Shown piece by piece: positions 45,151 through 56,978 of a DNA stretch of 64,000 bases (position 1 is its first letter; each line of letters begins with the position of its first letter). A program made the position numbers and the translations under genes. The notes beneath the pieces are model-generated. The model saw only the letters and a program-made list of their open reading frames with translations. It was not told the DNA's origin and did not search any database. Source of the stretch: Thiopseudomonas denitrificans (GTDB taxonomy: Bacteria > Pseudomonadota > Gammaproteobacteria > Pseudomonadales > Pseudomonadaceae); contig NZ_LNJZ01000007.1 in assembly GCF_002866065.1 (NCBI RefSeq), positions 102,388 through 166,387 of the forward strand, read 5' to 3'.

Positions 45151-46942
45151 CGCTATTGATCCATTCCTTGACGACCTGGGCCACGCGTCCCGGATCATCG
45201 GCTACCAGATTCTTGATGGCGCCAAGCTGCGCATCATAGCCTTCGCTCGGGCTGGGCAGCAGGATATGCTGCCCGTCGCTGCCAAGACTCAGTTTGTCAT
45301 CGGACAGCTGGGCATCAATATCATCCAGACCACCGGCTTCACCCAGCCCGGTCCCGCCAACAGCCAGTTGCAGTTCTTTGGACTTGTTTATACCCAAAAT
45401 ATTGTTCATCAGCGGACGCAGCACACCAAACACCAGAATCACGATGAACAGTATGCCCAGCACCTGCTTCATGATATCCCAGAACCATGGCTGGCTATAG
45501 AAGGGCGGCTCCACATATTCAAGGTCAGGCAAGGGCACAAAAGGCGCATTGATCACGCTGACGCTGTCACCACGGCTGGCACTATAGCCGACGGCATCCT
45601 GTACCAGGCGGGTAAAGCGGTCCAGATCCTGGTCACTCCAGGGCAGGCGTACCACCTGCCCTTCGGCATCCAGAGTGACCCGGTCATCCACTACCACTGC
45701 CACCGACAGGCGCTGCAAACGCCCCTGGTCCTGCTTGACGTAACTGATGGAGCGGTCCACCTCGAAATTGCGGGTGGATTGCTCGCGCTTGTCGGCCGGG
45801 TATGGCGCCAGCATCGGCATGCCGGTAGCCGGATCGATGATTTGCTGCCCGTTGGCGTCCAGCAGCGGCTGACCGGCAGCCACCGGACCATCCGCCACGG
45901 CACCGGCAAGCGCCTGTTCGGGTGCTGTCGCAGCGCCCGGAGGCTGGTTGCTCAGGGCGCCGGGAATGCCTTGCGGTCCGAGACTGGAAGAGCGCTGTTC
46001 AACCAGCGATTGCTCGCTGCGTAACGCCTGCTGATCGGGGTTGAAGGTTTCAGAGGTGGACTCGACGGCGCTGAAATCGATATTGGCTGACACTTCCGCC
46101 TTGTAGCGGCCTTCGCCCAGCACCGGCTGCAGAATGTTGTGTACCCGCTGGGTGAACAGCGACTCCATGCGCCTGGTGTAATCGAACTGCTTGCCGGCAC
46201 GGGTCATCTCGGACAGTTCCTGCTGGTCCGAGAGCAGGTTGCCCTTCTGGTCGACGACTGTGACCTGGTCTTTTTGCAGCTCGGGCACACTGGTGGCAAC
46301 CAGGTTGATGATCGCCATCACCTGGCTCGGCTCAAGGCTGGCACCCTGCTGCAAATCGACCAGCACCGAAGCACTCGGCTTGCGTTCGTCACGCACGAAC
46401 ACCGAGCTTTTCGGAATCGCCAGGTGGACACGGGCATTGCGAACGTTATGCAGACTGGCCACAGTGCGTGCCAGTTCGCCTTCCAGTCCGCGCCGGAAAC
46501 GGGCCGTTTCCATGAACTGGCTGGTACCCAGCCCCTGCTCCTGGTCAAGAATCTCGAAGCCCAGCGGCTTGCTGTCCGCGGTGACGCCGGCTGTGGCCAG
46601 ACGCAGGCGAGCCTCACCCAGATCACCGGCCTTGACCAGCAGGGCACCCGAGCTCGGTTCCACCTTGTACTTGATGCCGGCCTGATTCAGGCTGTCGACC
46701 ACGGCACCGGCATCCATGCCGCTCAGGTTGGTCAGCAGCGGACGATAGTCCGGCTCCTGTGACCAGAGCACCACGGCAAAGCCGATCGCCACACTGGCAG
46801 CCAGACCGATCATCAGGGCGACCTGACGCAGACCCGGCATGTGGATGAGATTGTCCATGAATGCCAGTCCGGGAACACTGGAGCGGCCCGGTGCGCCGTC
46901 TCGCGCTACCGGAGCGAGAGCATTATCAGTTGTGTCAACCAT
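45143..46942 (-). CDS. fliF: Flagellar MS-ring protein FliF
   Basis: A 599-residue protein with transmembrane helices near residues 42-60 and about 470-490 and two periplasmic ring-building motifs between them (YRPLLTNLSGMDAGAVVDSLNQAGIKYKV; ARVHLAIPKSSVFVRDERKPSASVLVDL). The C-terminus binds FliG. It opens, after fliE, the fliEFGHIJ operon. Confidence 0.97.
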   Translation of the reverse strand: MVDTTDNALAPVARDGAPGRSSVPGLAFMDNLIHMPGLRQVALMIGLAASVAIGFAVVLWSQEPDYRPLLTNLSGMDAGAVVDSLNQAGIKYKVEPSSGALLVKAGDLGEARLRLATAGVTADSKPLGFEILDQEQGLGTSQFMETARFRRGLEGELARTVASLHNVRNARVHLAIPKSSVFVRDERKPSASVLVDLQQGASLEPSQVMAIINLVATSVPELQKDQVTVVDQKGNLLSDQQELSEMTRAGKQFDYTRRMESLFTQRVHNILQPVLGEGRYKAEVSANIDFSAVESTSETFNPDQQALRSEQSLVEQRSSSLGPQGIPGALSNQPPGAATAPEQALAGAVADGPVAAGQPLLDANGQQIIDPATGMPMLAPYPADKREQSTRNFEVDRSISYVKQDQGRLQRLSVAVVVDDRVTLDAEGQVVRLPWSDQDLDRFTRLVQDAVGYSASRGDSVSVINAPFVPLPDLEYVEPPFYSQPWFWDIMKQVLGILFIVILVFGVLRPLMNNILGINKSKELQLAVGGTGLGEAGGLDDIDAQLSDDKLSLGSDGQHILLPSPSEGYDAQLGAIKNLVADDPGRVAQVVKEWINSDD

Positions 46943-46955
46943 GATTTATCCGCCC

Positions 46956-47294
46956 TTAAACTGGCATTTGCATGATGTCTTGATAGGCCTGGACCAGCTT
47001 GTTGCGTACCTGTGTCATACCCTGGAAGGAGACGCTGGCCTTCTGCGATGCAATCATTACGTCCGTCAGGTCCACACCGCTTTCACCCATTTCGAAAGCC
47101 GTTGCCAGCTGGTTGGCGCTTTGCTGCACATCGTTGACCTTGTTGACCGCCTGACCCAGCAGCTCGGAAAAGCTTGGCCCCTTGACAACCGGAGCTTCGG
47201 CCGGCTGGGCAACGGGCTTCTGGCGGGCCATGGCTTCGGTCTGCATGGCACGCATTTCAAGCATCAAGCGATTGAATTCAACACCCTGGATCAT
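46956..47294 (-). CDS. fliE: Flagellar hook-basal body protein FliE
   Basis: A 112-residue protein joining the MS-ring and rod. The C-terminal half [71 protein letters not shown] is the FliE domain. It is the first gene of its operon; a sigma-54 promoter lies about 52-67 bases upstream. The fleSR regulators, often upstream in Pseudomonas, are absent. Confidence 0.97.
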   Translation of the reverse strand: MIQGVEFNRLMLEMRAMQTEAMARQKPVAQPAEAPVVKGPSFSELLGQAVNKVNDVQQSANQLATAFEMGESGVDLTDVMIASQKASVSFQGMTQVRNKLVQAYQDIMQMPV

Positions 47295-47345
47295 TTCGGT
47301 ACCTCGTCGTCTTTTTGACGCCTAGCGTCTCTTTGACTAGAGGAG

Positions 47346-47361
47346 AGCAATAACCGGGCCA
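47346..47361 (-). promoter_or_regulatory. Sigma-54 (-24/-12) promoter of fliEFGHIJ
   Basis: On the minus strand TGGCCCGGTTATTGCT fits TGGCAC-N5-TTGCA with the GG and GC dinucleotides ten bases apart, the expected RpoN/FleQ class II arrangement. It lies about 52 bases upstream of the fliE start. Confidence 0.7.
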
Positions 47362-47469
47362 ACCTTCCCGGCGCGGCTCCAGGGCGGGCAATTCTAGCGG
47401 TAAACAGGGCACAGGGCTACCCTGCGCCAAGGATCGCCATTCATCCCTGCAACCCTGCCCGGCCAGCGT

Positions 47470-48249
47470 TCACTGCCGCATGCCGCGCCCGCTGATCAGC
47501 AACCGCGCACTAAATGCGTACAGTGCCACGGCTGTGGCCAGCATGAAGGCAATGGCAGTATCCGGTGCAATATCGGAAACACCCAGGATTCCGTAACGGA
47601 AGGCGTTCACCATGTGCAGGATCGGATTGGCCAACGACAGTTTCTGCCAGAACTCGCCCAGCAGGCTGATCGAGTAGAAGACCCCGCCAAGGTAGGTCAG
47701 CGGCGTGAGGACAAACGACGGCACGATCGATATATCATCAAAACTGCGGGCAAAAACCGCATTGATGAAGCCGCCAAGCGAAAACACCACCGCCGTCAGC
47801 GTAATGACAAACACCGTGATGCCCAGGTGGTGGACGGTCAGTTCGGTGAAAAATAGCGACAACAAGGTTACGATCACCGCCACCATCAGTCCGCGCATCA
47901 CCCCGCCCATGACAAAGCCGATCAGGATGGTGTGCGGTGATACCGGTGAAACCAGAAGCTCCTCGATCGAACGCTGGAACTTGGCGCTGAAAAAGCTCGA
48001 CACCACATTGCTGTAGGCGTTGGTGATCACTGACATCATGATCAGGCCGGGCACGATGTACTGCATGTAGCTAAAACCGTCCATCTCGCCGATGCGGCTG
48101 CCGATCAGGTTACCGAAGATGACAAAATACAGCACCATGGTGATCGCCGGCGGCAGCAGGGTTTGCGGCCAGATACGCAAAAACCGTCGGGCCTCGCGAT
48201 GCACGATGGTGTACAGCGCCGTCAGGTTGGAAGCAAGCTCGTGACTCAT
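47470..48249 (-). CDS. ABC-2 type exporter permease (YadH-like)
   Basis: A 259-residue permease with six membrane helices. The ABC-2 motifs GSRIGEMDGFSYMQYIVPGLIMMSV and FSAKFQRSIEELLVSPVSPHTILIGFVMGGVMRG match the YadH branch. It pairs with the ATPase just upstream by an ATGA overlap (48246-48249). The substrate is unknown. Confidence 0.92.
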   Translation of the reverse strand: MSHELASNLTALYTIVHREARRFLRIWPQTLLPPAITMVLYFVIFGNLIGSRIGEMDGFSYMQYIVPGLIMMSVITNAYSNVVSSFFSAKFQRSIEELLVSPVSPHTILIGFVMGGVMRGLMVAVIVTLLSLFFTELTVHHLGITVFVITLTAVVFSLGGFINAVFARSFDDISIVPSFVLTPLTYLGGVFYSISLLGEFWQKLSLANPILHMVNAFRYGILGVSDIAPDTAIAFMLATAVALYAFSARLLISGRGMRQ

Positions 48250-49178
48250 CCCTGTTCTCCTTGCGGGCCGTTCTCGACCAGTGAGACAAACAGCTCCTCC
48301 AGACGATTGCTCTTGTTGCGCAGGCTCACCACTTCAACCCCCTGCCCGCTCAATTGGCTGAACAGTCCGGTCAGGCCGCGCTCCTTGTCCACCTGCACTT
48401 CCAGCGTGCAGTCATCAGGCTGTTGCGACGGATAGCCATCCAGCTCAAGCCTGGTCTGTACCGGCTGTTTCAGGTCCAGCACCAGGGTTTCCACCTGCAA
48501 CTGGGCCAGCAGCTGGCGCATGCTGGTGTTTTCCACAATCTGGCCATGATCGATGATGGCGATATTGCGGCACAGCTGCTCGGCCTCTTCCAGGTAATGG
48601 GTGGTCAGGATGATGGTGGTGCCCTGCTCGTTGAGACGGGTCAGGTATTCCCACATGGAACGGCGCATTTCAATATCGACACCGGCGGTCGGCTCATCGA
48701 GAATCAGCAAGCGCGGCTGGTGCATCAGCGCCCGGGCAATCATCAGGCGGCGCTTCATGCCGCCTGACAGCAGACGCGCCTGGGTATGGCGCTTGTCCCA
48801 CAGTTCCAGCTGCCTGAGCAGCTGTTCGGCACGGGCCAGAGCTTCCTTGCGCTTGATGCCGTAGTAACCGGCCTGTACCACCAGAATGTTCAGCACCAGT
48901 TCGAACTGGTTGAAGTTGAACTCCTGCGGCACAATGCCCAGGCAGCGCTTGAGCTGCAGCGGGTGGCTATCCAGATCGTGGCCAAACACCTCGACAGTGC
49001 CAGAGGTCTTGGTCACCAGCGTCGACAGGATGCCGATGGTAGTGGATTTGCCGGCCCCGTTGGGGCCCAAAAGGGCAAAGAAATCGCCTTCGCGTACGTG
49101 CAGGTCGATGCCCCGGAGGGCGACAAAACCATTGCGGTAGGTTTTGTTCAGCCCCTGGATGGATAATGCATAACTCAT
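48246..49178 (-). CDS. ABC transporter ATPase (YadG-like)
   Basis: A 310-residue ATPase with Walker A GPNGAGKSTT, Q-loop VPQEFNFN, signature LSGGMKRRLMIARALMH and Walker B RLLILDEPTAGVD. A roughly 80-residue C-terminal extension (from about residue 220) is typical of YadG. The ATG at 49178 removes eight non-conserved codons of the longer frame. It probably energises the YadH-like permease that follows. Confidence 0.94.
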   Translation of the reverse strand: MSYALSIQGLNKTYRNGFVALRGIDLHVREGDFFALLGPNGAGKSTTIGILSTLVTKTSGTVEVFGHDLDSHPLQLKRCLGIVPQEFNFNQFELVLNILVVQAGYYGIKRKEALARAEQLLRQLELWDKRHTQARLLSGGMKRRLMIARALMHQPRLLILDEPTAGVDIEMRRSMWEYLTRLNEQGTTIILTTHYLEEAEQLCRNIAIIDHGQIVENTSMRQLLAQLQVETLVLDLKQPVQTRLELDGYPSQQPDDCTLEVQVDKERGLTGLFSQLSGQGVEVVSLRNKSNRLEELFVSLVENGPQGEQG

Positions 49179-49234
49179 GAATTGATGAACTGCCCAGGGC
49201 ACTTGACAATGCCCTGCCTTAATCTTGATGAATG

Positions 49235-49777
49235 TTAAACATGCAGTGCAAACAGCATCCCGCAGCTCAAAATGCCGGGGATGCTGTCGCTGTCCCCCGA
49301 CTGCTCCAGCGCCATCTCGGCCAGCTGATAGAAATGGGAGCGCTGCAGCAGCATATACAGGCCGTCACGCACATGGATGCAAGGCACCGCCTCGGCATTG
49401 CCGGCAGGCCGGAAGCATAGCGGATGTTCAGACCCAAGCACTACCACATCGCCAACATTGCTGGTGACAACCACCTGTTGATGGGGGCCGGGATCACGAA
49501 CTTCAAGCTGCCGGCTGACAAAGGGCAGCCCGTCGACGGTAATGGAATACTTCTCTACCGGCGTCACCAGGTAATAACAGCCTTGCTCCAGCCGCAAGAT
49601 CCCGGCAAACAGCTTCACCAGTACCTCACGAACCATCGGTTCGCCCTGGTAAAACCAGTTGCCGTCACGGCCAATACACATGTCCAGATGTCCGCTCAGG
49701 GGCGGATTCCAGTCGGCTTCAGCCTTGCCTTTACCGGCAGGCAGCGCACCGGCCAGCGTATCGAGTTTGTCGGTCAT
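49235..49777 (-). CDS. DUF1285 family protein
   Basis: A 180-residue soluble protein. Recognisable DUF1285 features are CIGRDGNWFYQGEPMVREVLVKLFAGILRLEQGCYYLVTPVEKYSITVDGLPFVSRQLEV and the C-terminal DGLYMLLQRSHFYQLAEMAL. The domain has an OB/beta-barrel-like fold of unknown function. Co-oriented with the DUF4823 lipoprotein gene 21 bases upstream. Confidence 0.88.
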   Translation of the reverse strand: MTDKLDTLAGALPAGKGKAEADWNPPLSGHLDMCIGRDGNWFYQGEPMVREVLVKLFAGILRLEQGCYYLVTPVEKYSITVDGLPFVSRQLEVRDPGPHQQVVVTSNVGDVVVLGSEHPLCFRPAGNAEAVPCIHVRDGLYMLLQRSHFYQLAEMALEQSGDSDSIPGILSCGMLFALHV

Positions 49778-49798
49778 TCTGCTTCCGTGAGTACTCTG

Positions 49799-50365
49799 TC
49801 AATGAGGGTAACCGCCAAGCCCCTGCAGACGACGGGCATAATCCAGCATGGGCTCACGCAGAAAATCTTCAGGCCTGTTGTGTCTTGACGTCAGCAAGCC
49901 CGAACGAACGGGAATATGCGCATTGTCCAACAGATAGGCGTGGGCACGGTCGTACAGCATGAACTGAATCACTGCCTTGTCCATCAGCTTGCGGTCTTGC
50001 GCCTGCGCCAGTCGTACATACAGCAGATAATCGGCACGTTCCTGTGCGGCTGCGGCAAAGGCCTCATCCAGCCCCAGGGGTACCGGAGAACGACGCATGC
50101 GCGGAAAATACTCGACAAAGGCCTTGTAGGTTTCCAGCGCCAGAATGTTGGCTTCAACCTCGTCAGGATCACGATCCACCGGTGGAAAATGACTCTGCAC
50201 GATATAAATCAGCGCATCACGCTCGATCCGCAGATTATGCGCACGCTCGACATGATGCCTGTCCAGCAAACCGGCATCAGCCAGCTGATAACGGCCCTCA
50301 TAAGCCAGATCACTGGTCTTCATGCAGCCGGTCAAAACCAGCAAAAACAACAGTATGACGGGCAT
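49799..50365 (-). CDS. DUF4823 family lipoprotein
   Basis: A 188-residue lipoprotein. The signal MPVILLFLLVLTGC ends in a lipobox with Cys14. The mature part contains ADYLLYVRLAQAQDRK and DKAVIQFMLYDRAHAYLLDN, matching the DUF4823 pattern; function is unknown. It forms a pair with DUF1285. Confidence 0.8.
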   Translation of the reverse strand: MPVILLFLLVLTGCMKTSDLAYEGRYQLADAGLLDRHHVERAHNLRIERDALIYIVQSHFPPVDRDPDEVEANILALETYKAFVEYFPRMRRSPVPLGLDEAFAAAAQERADYLLYVRLAQAQDRKLMDKAVIQFMLYDRAHAYLLDNAHIPVRSGLLTSRHNRPEDFLREPMLDYARRLQGLGGYPH

Positions 50366-50443
50366 CGGGCATTCTCCTGGGCGTCAAAAAACAACTGGTT
50401 CCAATACTCGGGAGTATTCAAGCAGTTTTTGCGCCAACTTCAC

Positions 50444-51091
50444 TCATGCGTCGTCAGCTACGCGCGGAGCCTCATCACGCCGGCGCTTGTTGCCCATGCG
50501 CACGCCAATGTCCATGAGGAACTGGAAAAAGCCCTCCTGGTCTTCCAGCACGGAGCTCCAGAATGGCGAGTGATACAGTGCTACCGCACCGTGCACCAGT
50601 GCCCAGGCGGCACAGTAGTGAAAATAAGGCGGAACATCTTCCAGCTTGCCCTCACTGATGCGATCCTCGATCAAGCGGGTCAGGCGCTCGAAGTTCGAGG
50701 CGCGGATGCTGTGCAGCTGCTCGACCATTTCCGGTGCCTGGCGCCCTTTGACAATGCGTTCCTCAAGCCGGTCAAACAGGCGGTAACGCTCGGGATCACC
50801 CATGCGGAAGGCAAAATAAGCACGCGACAAGGCTTCCTTGTCCTTGGCCACACTGTCAGAGTGAAACAGCTGGTTGAGCTCACGCTCGTAGTCGAGCATC
50901 AGACGCAAGTAGATTTCCGTCTTTGACTTGAAGTGTTTGTAAATGGTGCCTTTGCCGATACCGACCGCATCGGCGATCATTTCCACCGTGACAGTATCCT
51001 CGCCCTGCTCAAGAAACAGCTGCAGCGCCGTATCGAGAATTTCCTGCTCGCGGCGGCGAAACTCACGAACTTTACGAGATTCTTTTTCCAC
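50444..51091 (-). CDS. TetR-family transcriptional regulator
   Basis: A 215-residue regulator. The N-terminal HTH reads QEILDTALQLFLEQGEDTVTVEMIADAVGIGKGTIYKHFKSKTEIYLRLML. The C-terminal ligand domain is helical with no clue to ligand. The start is a GTG at 51091, preceded seven bases earlier by GGAGAG. A long-arm palindrome about 50-85 bases upstream is a likely operator. It is flanked by the DUF4823 gene and the membrane protein gene. Confidence 0.9.
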   Translation of the reverse strand: MEKESRKVREFRRREQEILDTALQLFLEQGEDTVTVEMIADAVGIGKGTIYKHFKSKTEIYLRLMLDYERELNQLFHSDSVAKDKEALSRAYFAFRMGDPERYRLFDRLEERIVKGRQAPEMVEQLHSIRASNFERLTRLIEDRISEGKLEDVPPYFHYCAAWALVHGAVALYHSPFWSSVLEDQEGFFQFLMDIGVRMGNKRRRDEAPRVADDA

Positions 51092-51142
51092 TTTCAGACT
51101 CTCCGGTCAAATCAGGTAATCCATTATGCATTTTCTATCGAA

Positions 51143-51174
51143 AAAATACGACCTGAATACAAAAACCGTATTTT
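51143..51174. promoter_or_regulatory. Candidate TetR operator
   Basis: AAAATACG (51143-51150) is mirrored exactly by CGTATTTT (51167-51174), giving an 8-bp inverted repeat with a 16-base centre, in an AT-rich stretch upstream of the TetR gene (start at 51091). Confidence 0.5.
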
Positions 51175-51313
51175 GACCCCGCCGGGGCAAGCCTGGCCAC
51201 AAGCCGGACCTGTCTTGTACGAAAGGAAAGTAATTAGTTGCAAACCGTGCTGTACGCTACGCTCTTGCAGCTACGGCACGCGAAGGCGGAACGCCTGTTT
51301 GAGCAGCGACAAG

Positions 51314-52081
51314 TCAGTCGTACATCTGCTTCTTCTTCCACAAGTCTTCATCGTCCCCTGTCATCGACTCTGACAGCTCGCTGGCCTGGGCAGATGCCTT
51401 TTGATCGTGTTCCATCACGATCCGGTTGGTTTTTTCCAGCAGGGCCTGAAAACCCTGCAGGCGTTCCTTGAAAGGCTGCAGATTTTTCTGACGCTTGATC
51501 AGGCCGACTGCGCGCTCGAACACCAGCCTGGCCTGGCGGGGCAAGCCCCGTTGCAGGTGGTTCTGGCCGGCGGTGTGAAAGTAATCCAGATACAGGTTTA
51601 CCAGCTGGTCCTGCAGATGGGACAGCCATTGCCGGGCATTTTCTGCTGGCAGCAGGCCCTCCTGATGCGCCCGGCGCAATTGGGCATACAGGCTTTCCAG
51701 CTGAAAACGAACCTCCTTGACCTGCTCTTCACTGTGCAGGGCGACGGTGGTGTTGGCCAGTTCATAAGCGGCCCCCTCGGCGATACGCTCACGCAAGGCT
51801 TCTTCGCGTGTGCGCATTTTCTTGTCATCAGGAACCTCTTTCAGGAATTCCTTGATAAAGCCCAGTTCAAGCTCGTGTAGCCCCTGTTTGAGGGAAACAT
51901 TGAGGTACTGTCCCGGCAAGGTATCAGACAGACTGGCCAGTCGCGCTTGTCTCTCGGCCAGAGTGGAACGGCGCCGGGCGCGCTCCAGTTTGTTTTTTTC
52001 ATGCTGGTTGCTCAGATAACCCACCAGCAGCAAGGCAAAAATTCCGCCAATAACCAGGGCAATAATGAAAGCAGATGACAT
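51314..52081 (-). CDS. Membrane-anchored coiled-coil protein, function unknown
   Basis: A 255-residue protein with an N-terminal transmembrane helix (residues 4-22) and a large cytoplasmic part rich in Arg, Gln, Glu and Leu, predicted helical with heptads (KNKLERARRRSTLAERQARLASL; KEVRFQLESLYAQLRRAHQEGLL). I do not recognise the family. It follows the merR gene after about 65 bases on the same strand and may be an operon member. No catalytic motif is visible. Confidence 0.6.
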   Translation of the reverse strand: MSSAFIIALVIGGIFALLLVGYLSNQHEKNKLERARRRSTLAERQARLASLSDTLPGQYLNVSLKQGLHELELGFIKEFLKEVPDDKKMRTREEALRERIAEGAAYELANTTVALHSEEQVKEVRFQLESLYAQLRRAHQEGLLPAENARQWLSHLQDQLVNLYLDYFHTAGQNHLQRGLPRQARLVFERAVGLIKRQKNLQPFKERLQGFQALLEKTNRIVMEHDQKASAQASELSESMTGDDEDLWKKKQMYD

Positions 52082-52145
52082 CAGCAGATCCTGTTCATGA
52101 CTGGCAAAGCAGCCTGGGTTTGGGCCTTGCCGGGATTATCCGGCC

Positions 52146-52502
52146 TCAACTGCGCAACAGTTGCAGCACATCCTCCAGCTCGACAATCATTTGCCGGATG
52201 ACAAGTTTGTAGCGCGTATTTTCTTCGCCCGTCTGTTCACTACTCAGGCGCTGCCGTGCACCGCCGATCGTGAAGCCCTGATCATAAAGCAGGCTGCGGA
52301 TCTGGCGAATCATCATTACGTCGTGATGCTGATAATAACGGCGGTTGCCACGGCGCTTGACCGGCGTCAGCTGCTCGAACTCCTGTTCCCAGTAACGCAG
52401 CACATGCGGCTTGACGGCACACAGCTCGCTGACTTCGCCAATGGTGAAATAGCGCTTGCCCGGAATCGGGGGCAGCTCGTTGTTATGACTGGCTTCCAGC
52501 AT
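52146..52502 (-). CDS. MerR-family regulator
   Basis: A 118-residue protein with an N-terminal Mer[71 protein letters not shown]. The short C-terminal part is helical, without metal-binding cysteines. It overlaps ihfA by 20 bases at its start. In Pseudomonas a MerR gene follows ihfA in the same way. Confidence 0.92.
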   Translation of the reverse strand: MLEASHNNELPPIPGKRYFTIGEVSELCAVKPHVLRYWEQEFEQLTPVKRRGNRRYYQHHDVMMIRQIRSLLYDQGFTIGGARQRLSSEQTGEENTRYKLVIRQMIVELEDVLQLLRS

Positions 52503-52785
52503 GGCTATCCACCCGCTCCCTCAGTTTCTGGCCTGGACGGAAAGTCACCACACGACGCGCGCTGATCGGCACTTCCTCGCCTGTCTTCGGGTTACGGCCG
52601 GGGCGCTGGCGCTTGTCACGCAACTCGAAATTGCCGAAACCGGAGATTTTCACCGGTTCGTTATTCTCCAGGGAAACGCGGATCTCCTCAAAAAACAGGT
52701 CGACCAGCTCTTTGGCCTCCCGCTTGTTGAGTCCCAGTTCAAAAAACAGGTTTTCAGCCATGCCTGCTTTGGTTAGCGCGCTCAT
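52483..52785 (-). CDS. ihfA: Integration host factor alpha subunit
   Basis: A 100-residue HU/IHF-fold protein. [84 protein letters not shown] is the complete IHF-alpha pattern, including the intercalating proline region NPKTGE. The ATG at 52785 is chosen over a start three codons upstream. It follows pheT by five bases. Confidence 0.97.
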   Translation of the reverse strand: MSALTKAGMAENLFFELGLNKREAKELVDLFFEEIRVSLENNEPVKISGFGNFELRDKRQRPGRNPKTGEEVPISARRVVTFRPGQKLRERVDSHAGSQS

Positions 52786-52790
52786 CGATA

Positions 52791-55172
52791 TCACTTCCTT
52801 AGGGTTGCCCCGAATTCGTCACTCAAGCCTTGCAGCATCCGCTCGACGGTCGAGTTGACCTCATCGTCGGTAAGAGTGCGTGATGGATGTTGCCAGGTCA
52901 AGCCCAAGGCCATGCTTTTGCAGCCTGGCTCAATACCTTGCCCTTGGTAGACATCGAACAGACGCAGATCGTTCAACCATTCGCCGGCCCGCTCACGCAT
53001 ACAACCGACAATCGCCGCTGCCGACACCCCGGCATCCACTACCAACGCAAAGTCGCGACGCACCTCGGGGAATTTCGACAGCTCGCTGAACTGCGGCAGG
53101 CGGCCGGCAGTAGCTGCTTCCAGTTCCAGCTCGAACATGAATACACTTTGGTCGATATCCATGGCCGCTGCGGTTTGCGGATGCAGTGCACCCAGATGGC
53201 CGATAACCTTGCCGTCACGCTCAATGGCAGCGCACTGGCCCGGATGGAAGCCCGCTTTTTGTGCCGGCACAAAGCTGAACGCATCCAGACTGCCGGCAGC
53301 ACCCAGCAACGCCTCGACATCGGCTTTCAGGTCATAGAAGTCCACCTTGTCCTTGCCGTGCGCCCAGCCTTCGGGCAGACGCAGGCCGGTCATCACACCA
53401 GCCAGCATTGGCTCCTGTTTCAGCTCGCCCAACTGGCCGACAAAACGCAGGCCGCTTTCAAACAGGCGCACACGGGTTTGCTGGCGATTGAGGTTGTGCG
53501 CCAGCGCCTTGAGCAGGCCCGGCAGCAAGGATGAACGCATACAAGACAGGTCAGCCGAAATCGGGTTGGCCAGTTTCAGCGGTGCCTGTTGCGGGCTGAA
53601 CAGGGCAAAGCTATCTTCGTCGATAAAGCTATAAGTGACCGCTTCCTGATAGCCACGGGCGACCAGCAGGCGGCGCAGCGCCGGCAGTTCGGCACGGGCT
53701 TCGGCTTTTTTCTGCGGTGCCAGACGCGCGGCTGGATAGCGCACCGGCAGGCGGTCGTAGTCGTACAGGCGACCGACTTCTTCAATCAGATCGACCTCGA
53801 TGCCCAGATCAAAGCGGTGGCTGGGGATTTGCACCTGCCACTGCCCTGCTCCCTGTGCGTTGAGTTGCAAACCCAGCGGCTTAAGCAGGGTTTCAATCTC
53901 GCTGTCGCCTAGTTCCAGACCGAACATGCTGTTGACCCGGTCGGCACGCAGATTCACTTCAGCGGTTTTCGGCATGGCTTCGCTATTGCAGGCATCAATC
54001 ACCGGTCCGGCTTCGCCGCCGACGATGTCCAGCAGCAGCTCGGTGGCGCGCTGAATGGCACGCTCGGCCAGCTGCCAGTCCACGCCACGCTCAAAACGGT
54101 GCGAGGCATCGGTATGCAGGCCATAGCTACGCGCCTTGCCGGCCACGGCGATGGTGTCGAAGAAGGCGCTTTCCAGGAACAGGTCTTGAGTGGTTTCCAC
54201 ATTAACGCCGCTGTCTTCACCGCCCATCACACCGGCAATCGCCAGCGCCCGTTCGTGGTCGGCAATCACCAGCGTATCGCTGTTCAGTTTGACTTGCTGG
54301 CCATCCAGCAGGGTCAAAGGCTCGTCCTGCTGCGCCATGCGCACCCGGATTCCACCACGAATCTTTGCCAGATCAAAGGCATGCATCGGCTGGCCCAGCT
54401 CCAGCATGACATAGTTGGTCACGTCTACAGCGGGGTCGATACTGCGCACACCGCTTCGCTCCAGACGGGTTTTCATCCAGTCCGGAGTTGGGCGGCTCAG
54501 ATCAACATTGCGGATCACGCGGCCAACATAGCGTGGGCAGGCTTGCGGAGCTTGCAGCTCGACGCTCAGGGTTTGCTCATGACTGGCGGCAATCTCATTG
54601 ATCTGTGGATAACTGACCGGCACGTTGTACAGCGCACCCACTTCACGCGCCAGACCTACCAGAGACAGGCAGTCGCCACGGTTGGGGGTCAGATCAACCT
54701 CGATGGCCACGTCGTTAAGGTTCAGGTATTCACGCAGGCACTGGCCCACTGGCGCATCCGCAGGCAGCTCGATAATGCCGCTGTGGTCGTCGCTGATTTT
54801 CAGCTCGCTGTTGGAGCACAGCATGCCGAACGACTCGACACCACGCAGCTTGGCTTTCTTGATCTTGAAATCGCCGGGCAGCACTGCGCCGACTTTGGCA
54901 AAGGCCACTTTCAGGCCGGCACGGGCGTTAGGCGCACCACAGACCACATTGACCTGCTGCTCGCCATCGCTGACCACACACAGGCTGAGCTTGTCGGCAT
55001 CCGGGTGCTGACCGCATTCCACAACCTCGCCCACGACCACGCCGCTAAACTCGCCGGCTACCGGCTCGACCGCATCCACTTCCAGACCGGCCATGGACAG
55101 GCGGGCAACCAACTGGTCACGGTTTACGTTAGGGTTAACCAGGCTACGCAGCCACTGTTCACTGAATTTCAT
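52791..55172 (-). CDS. pheT: Phenylalanyl-tRNA synthetase beta chain
   Basis: A 793-residue enzyme subunit. From the N-terminus: a tRNA-binding EMAP domain ([22 protein letters not shown]), B3/B4 editing domain, B5 domain, a catalytic-like core and a C-terminal ferredoxin-fold anticodon-binding domain ([50 protein letters not shown]). It follows pheS by about 21 bases. Confidence 0.98.
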   Translation of the reverse strand: MKFSEQWLRSLVNPNVNRDQLVARLSMAGLEVDAVEPVAGEFSGVVVGEVVECGQHPDADKLSLCVVSDGEQQVNVVCGAPNARAGLKVAFAKVGAVLPGDFKIKKAKLRGVESFGMLCSNSELKISDDHSGIIELPADAPVGQCLREYLNLNDVAIEVDLTPNRGDCLSLVGLAREVGALYNVPVSYPQINEIAASHEQTLSVELQAPQACPRYVGRVIRNVDLSRPTPDWMKTRLERSGVRSIDPAVDVTNYVMLELGQPMHAFDLAKIRGGIRVRMAQQDEPLTLLDGQQVKLNSDTLVIADHERALAIAGVMGGEDSGVNVETTQDLFLESAFFDTIAVAGKARSYGLHTDASHRFERGVDWQLAERAIQRATELLLDIVGGEAGPVIDACNSEAMPKTAEVNLRADRVNSMFGLELGDSEIETLLKPLGLQLNAQGAGQWQVQIPSHRFDLGIEVDLIEEVGRLYDYDRLPVRYPAARLAPQKKAEARAELPALRRLLVARGYQEAVTYSFIDEDSFALFSPQQAPLKLANPISADLSCMRSSLLPGLLKALAHNLNRQQTRVRLFESGLRFVGQLGELKQEPMLAGVMTGLRLPEGWAHGKDKVDFYDLKADVEALLGAAGSLDAFSFVPAQKAGFHPGQCAAIERDGKVIGHLGALHPQTAAAMDIDQSVFMFELELEAATAGRLPQFSELSKFPEVRRDFALVVDAGVSAAAIVGCMRERAGEWLNDLRLFDVYQGQGIEPGCKSMALGLTWQHPSRTLTDDEVNSTVERMLQGLSDEFGATLRK

Positions 55173-55193
55173 GCTGTTCTCCTTGGGCCTGAA

Positions 55194-56530
<1,337 letters not shown>

Positions 56531-56566
56531 AAAACAAAATAAGGGAAGAGCCTAGGCCCTTCCCTT
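56531..56566 (-). terminator. Rho-independent terminator after rplT
   Basis: AAGGGAAG (56541-56548) pairs with CTTCCCTT (56559-56566) around a short loop; the minus-strand bases following are ATTTTGTTTT. It would end or attenuate the infC-rpmI-rplT transcript before pheS. Confidence 0.85.
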
Positions 56567-56599
56567 ATCAAGCTATTCAGCGATATCGCCGGAAAGACC

Positions 56600-56956
56600 T
56601 TAGGCCAGGGAGGCTTTGGCTTTCTCGACAATGGCGGCGAATGCTGCTTTTTCGTTCACTGCCAGATCAGCCAGAACCTTGCGGTCGATTTCAATGGAAG
56701 CCTTTTTCAGGCCTGCAATGAAACGGCTGTAGGACAGGCCGTTGACACGGGCACCAGCGTTGATACGTGCAATCCACAGAGCGCGGAACTGACGCTTGCG
56801 CTGACGACGGTCACGGTAAGCGTACTGACCGGCCTTGATCACGGCTTGTTTGGCTACGCGGAATACGCGTGAACGCGCACCGTAGTAACCTTTAGCCAGT
56901 TTCAGAACTTTTTTGTGACGGGCACGTGCCTGTACACCACGTTTTACTCGAGCCAT
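56600..56956 (-). CDS. rplT: 50S ribosomal protein L20
   Basis: A 118-residue basic protein. [58 protein letters not shown] is invariant among L20 proteins. L20 is needed early in 50S assembly and in E. coli represses its own mRNA. It follows rpmI by about 22 bases. Confidence 0.99.
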   Translation of the reverse strand: MARVKRGVQARARHKKVLKLAKGYYGARSRVFRVAKQAVIKAGQYAYRDRRQRKRQFRALWIARINAGARVNGLSYSRFIAGLKKASIEIDRKVLADLAVNEKAAFAAIVEKAKASLA

Positions 56957-56978
56957 TCTCTATTCTCCTCGACCTGGA

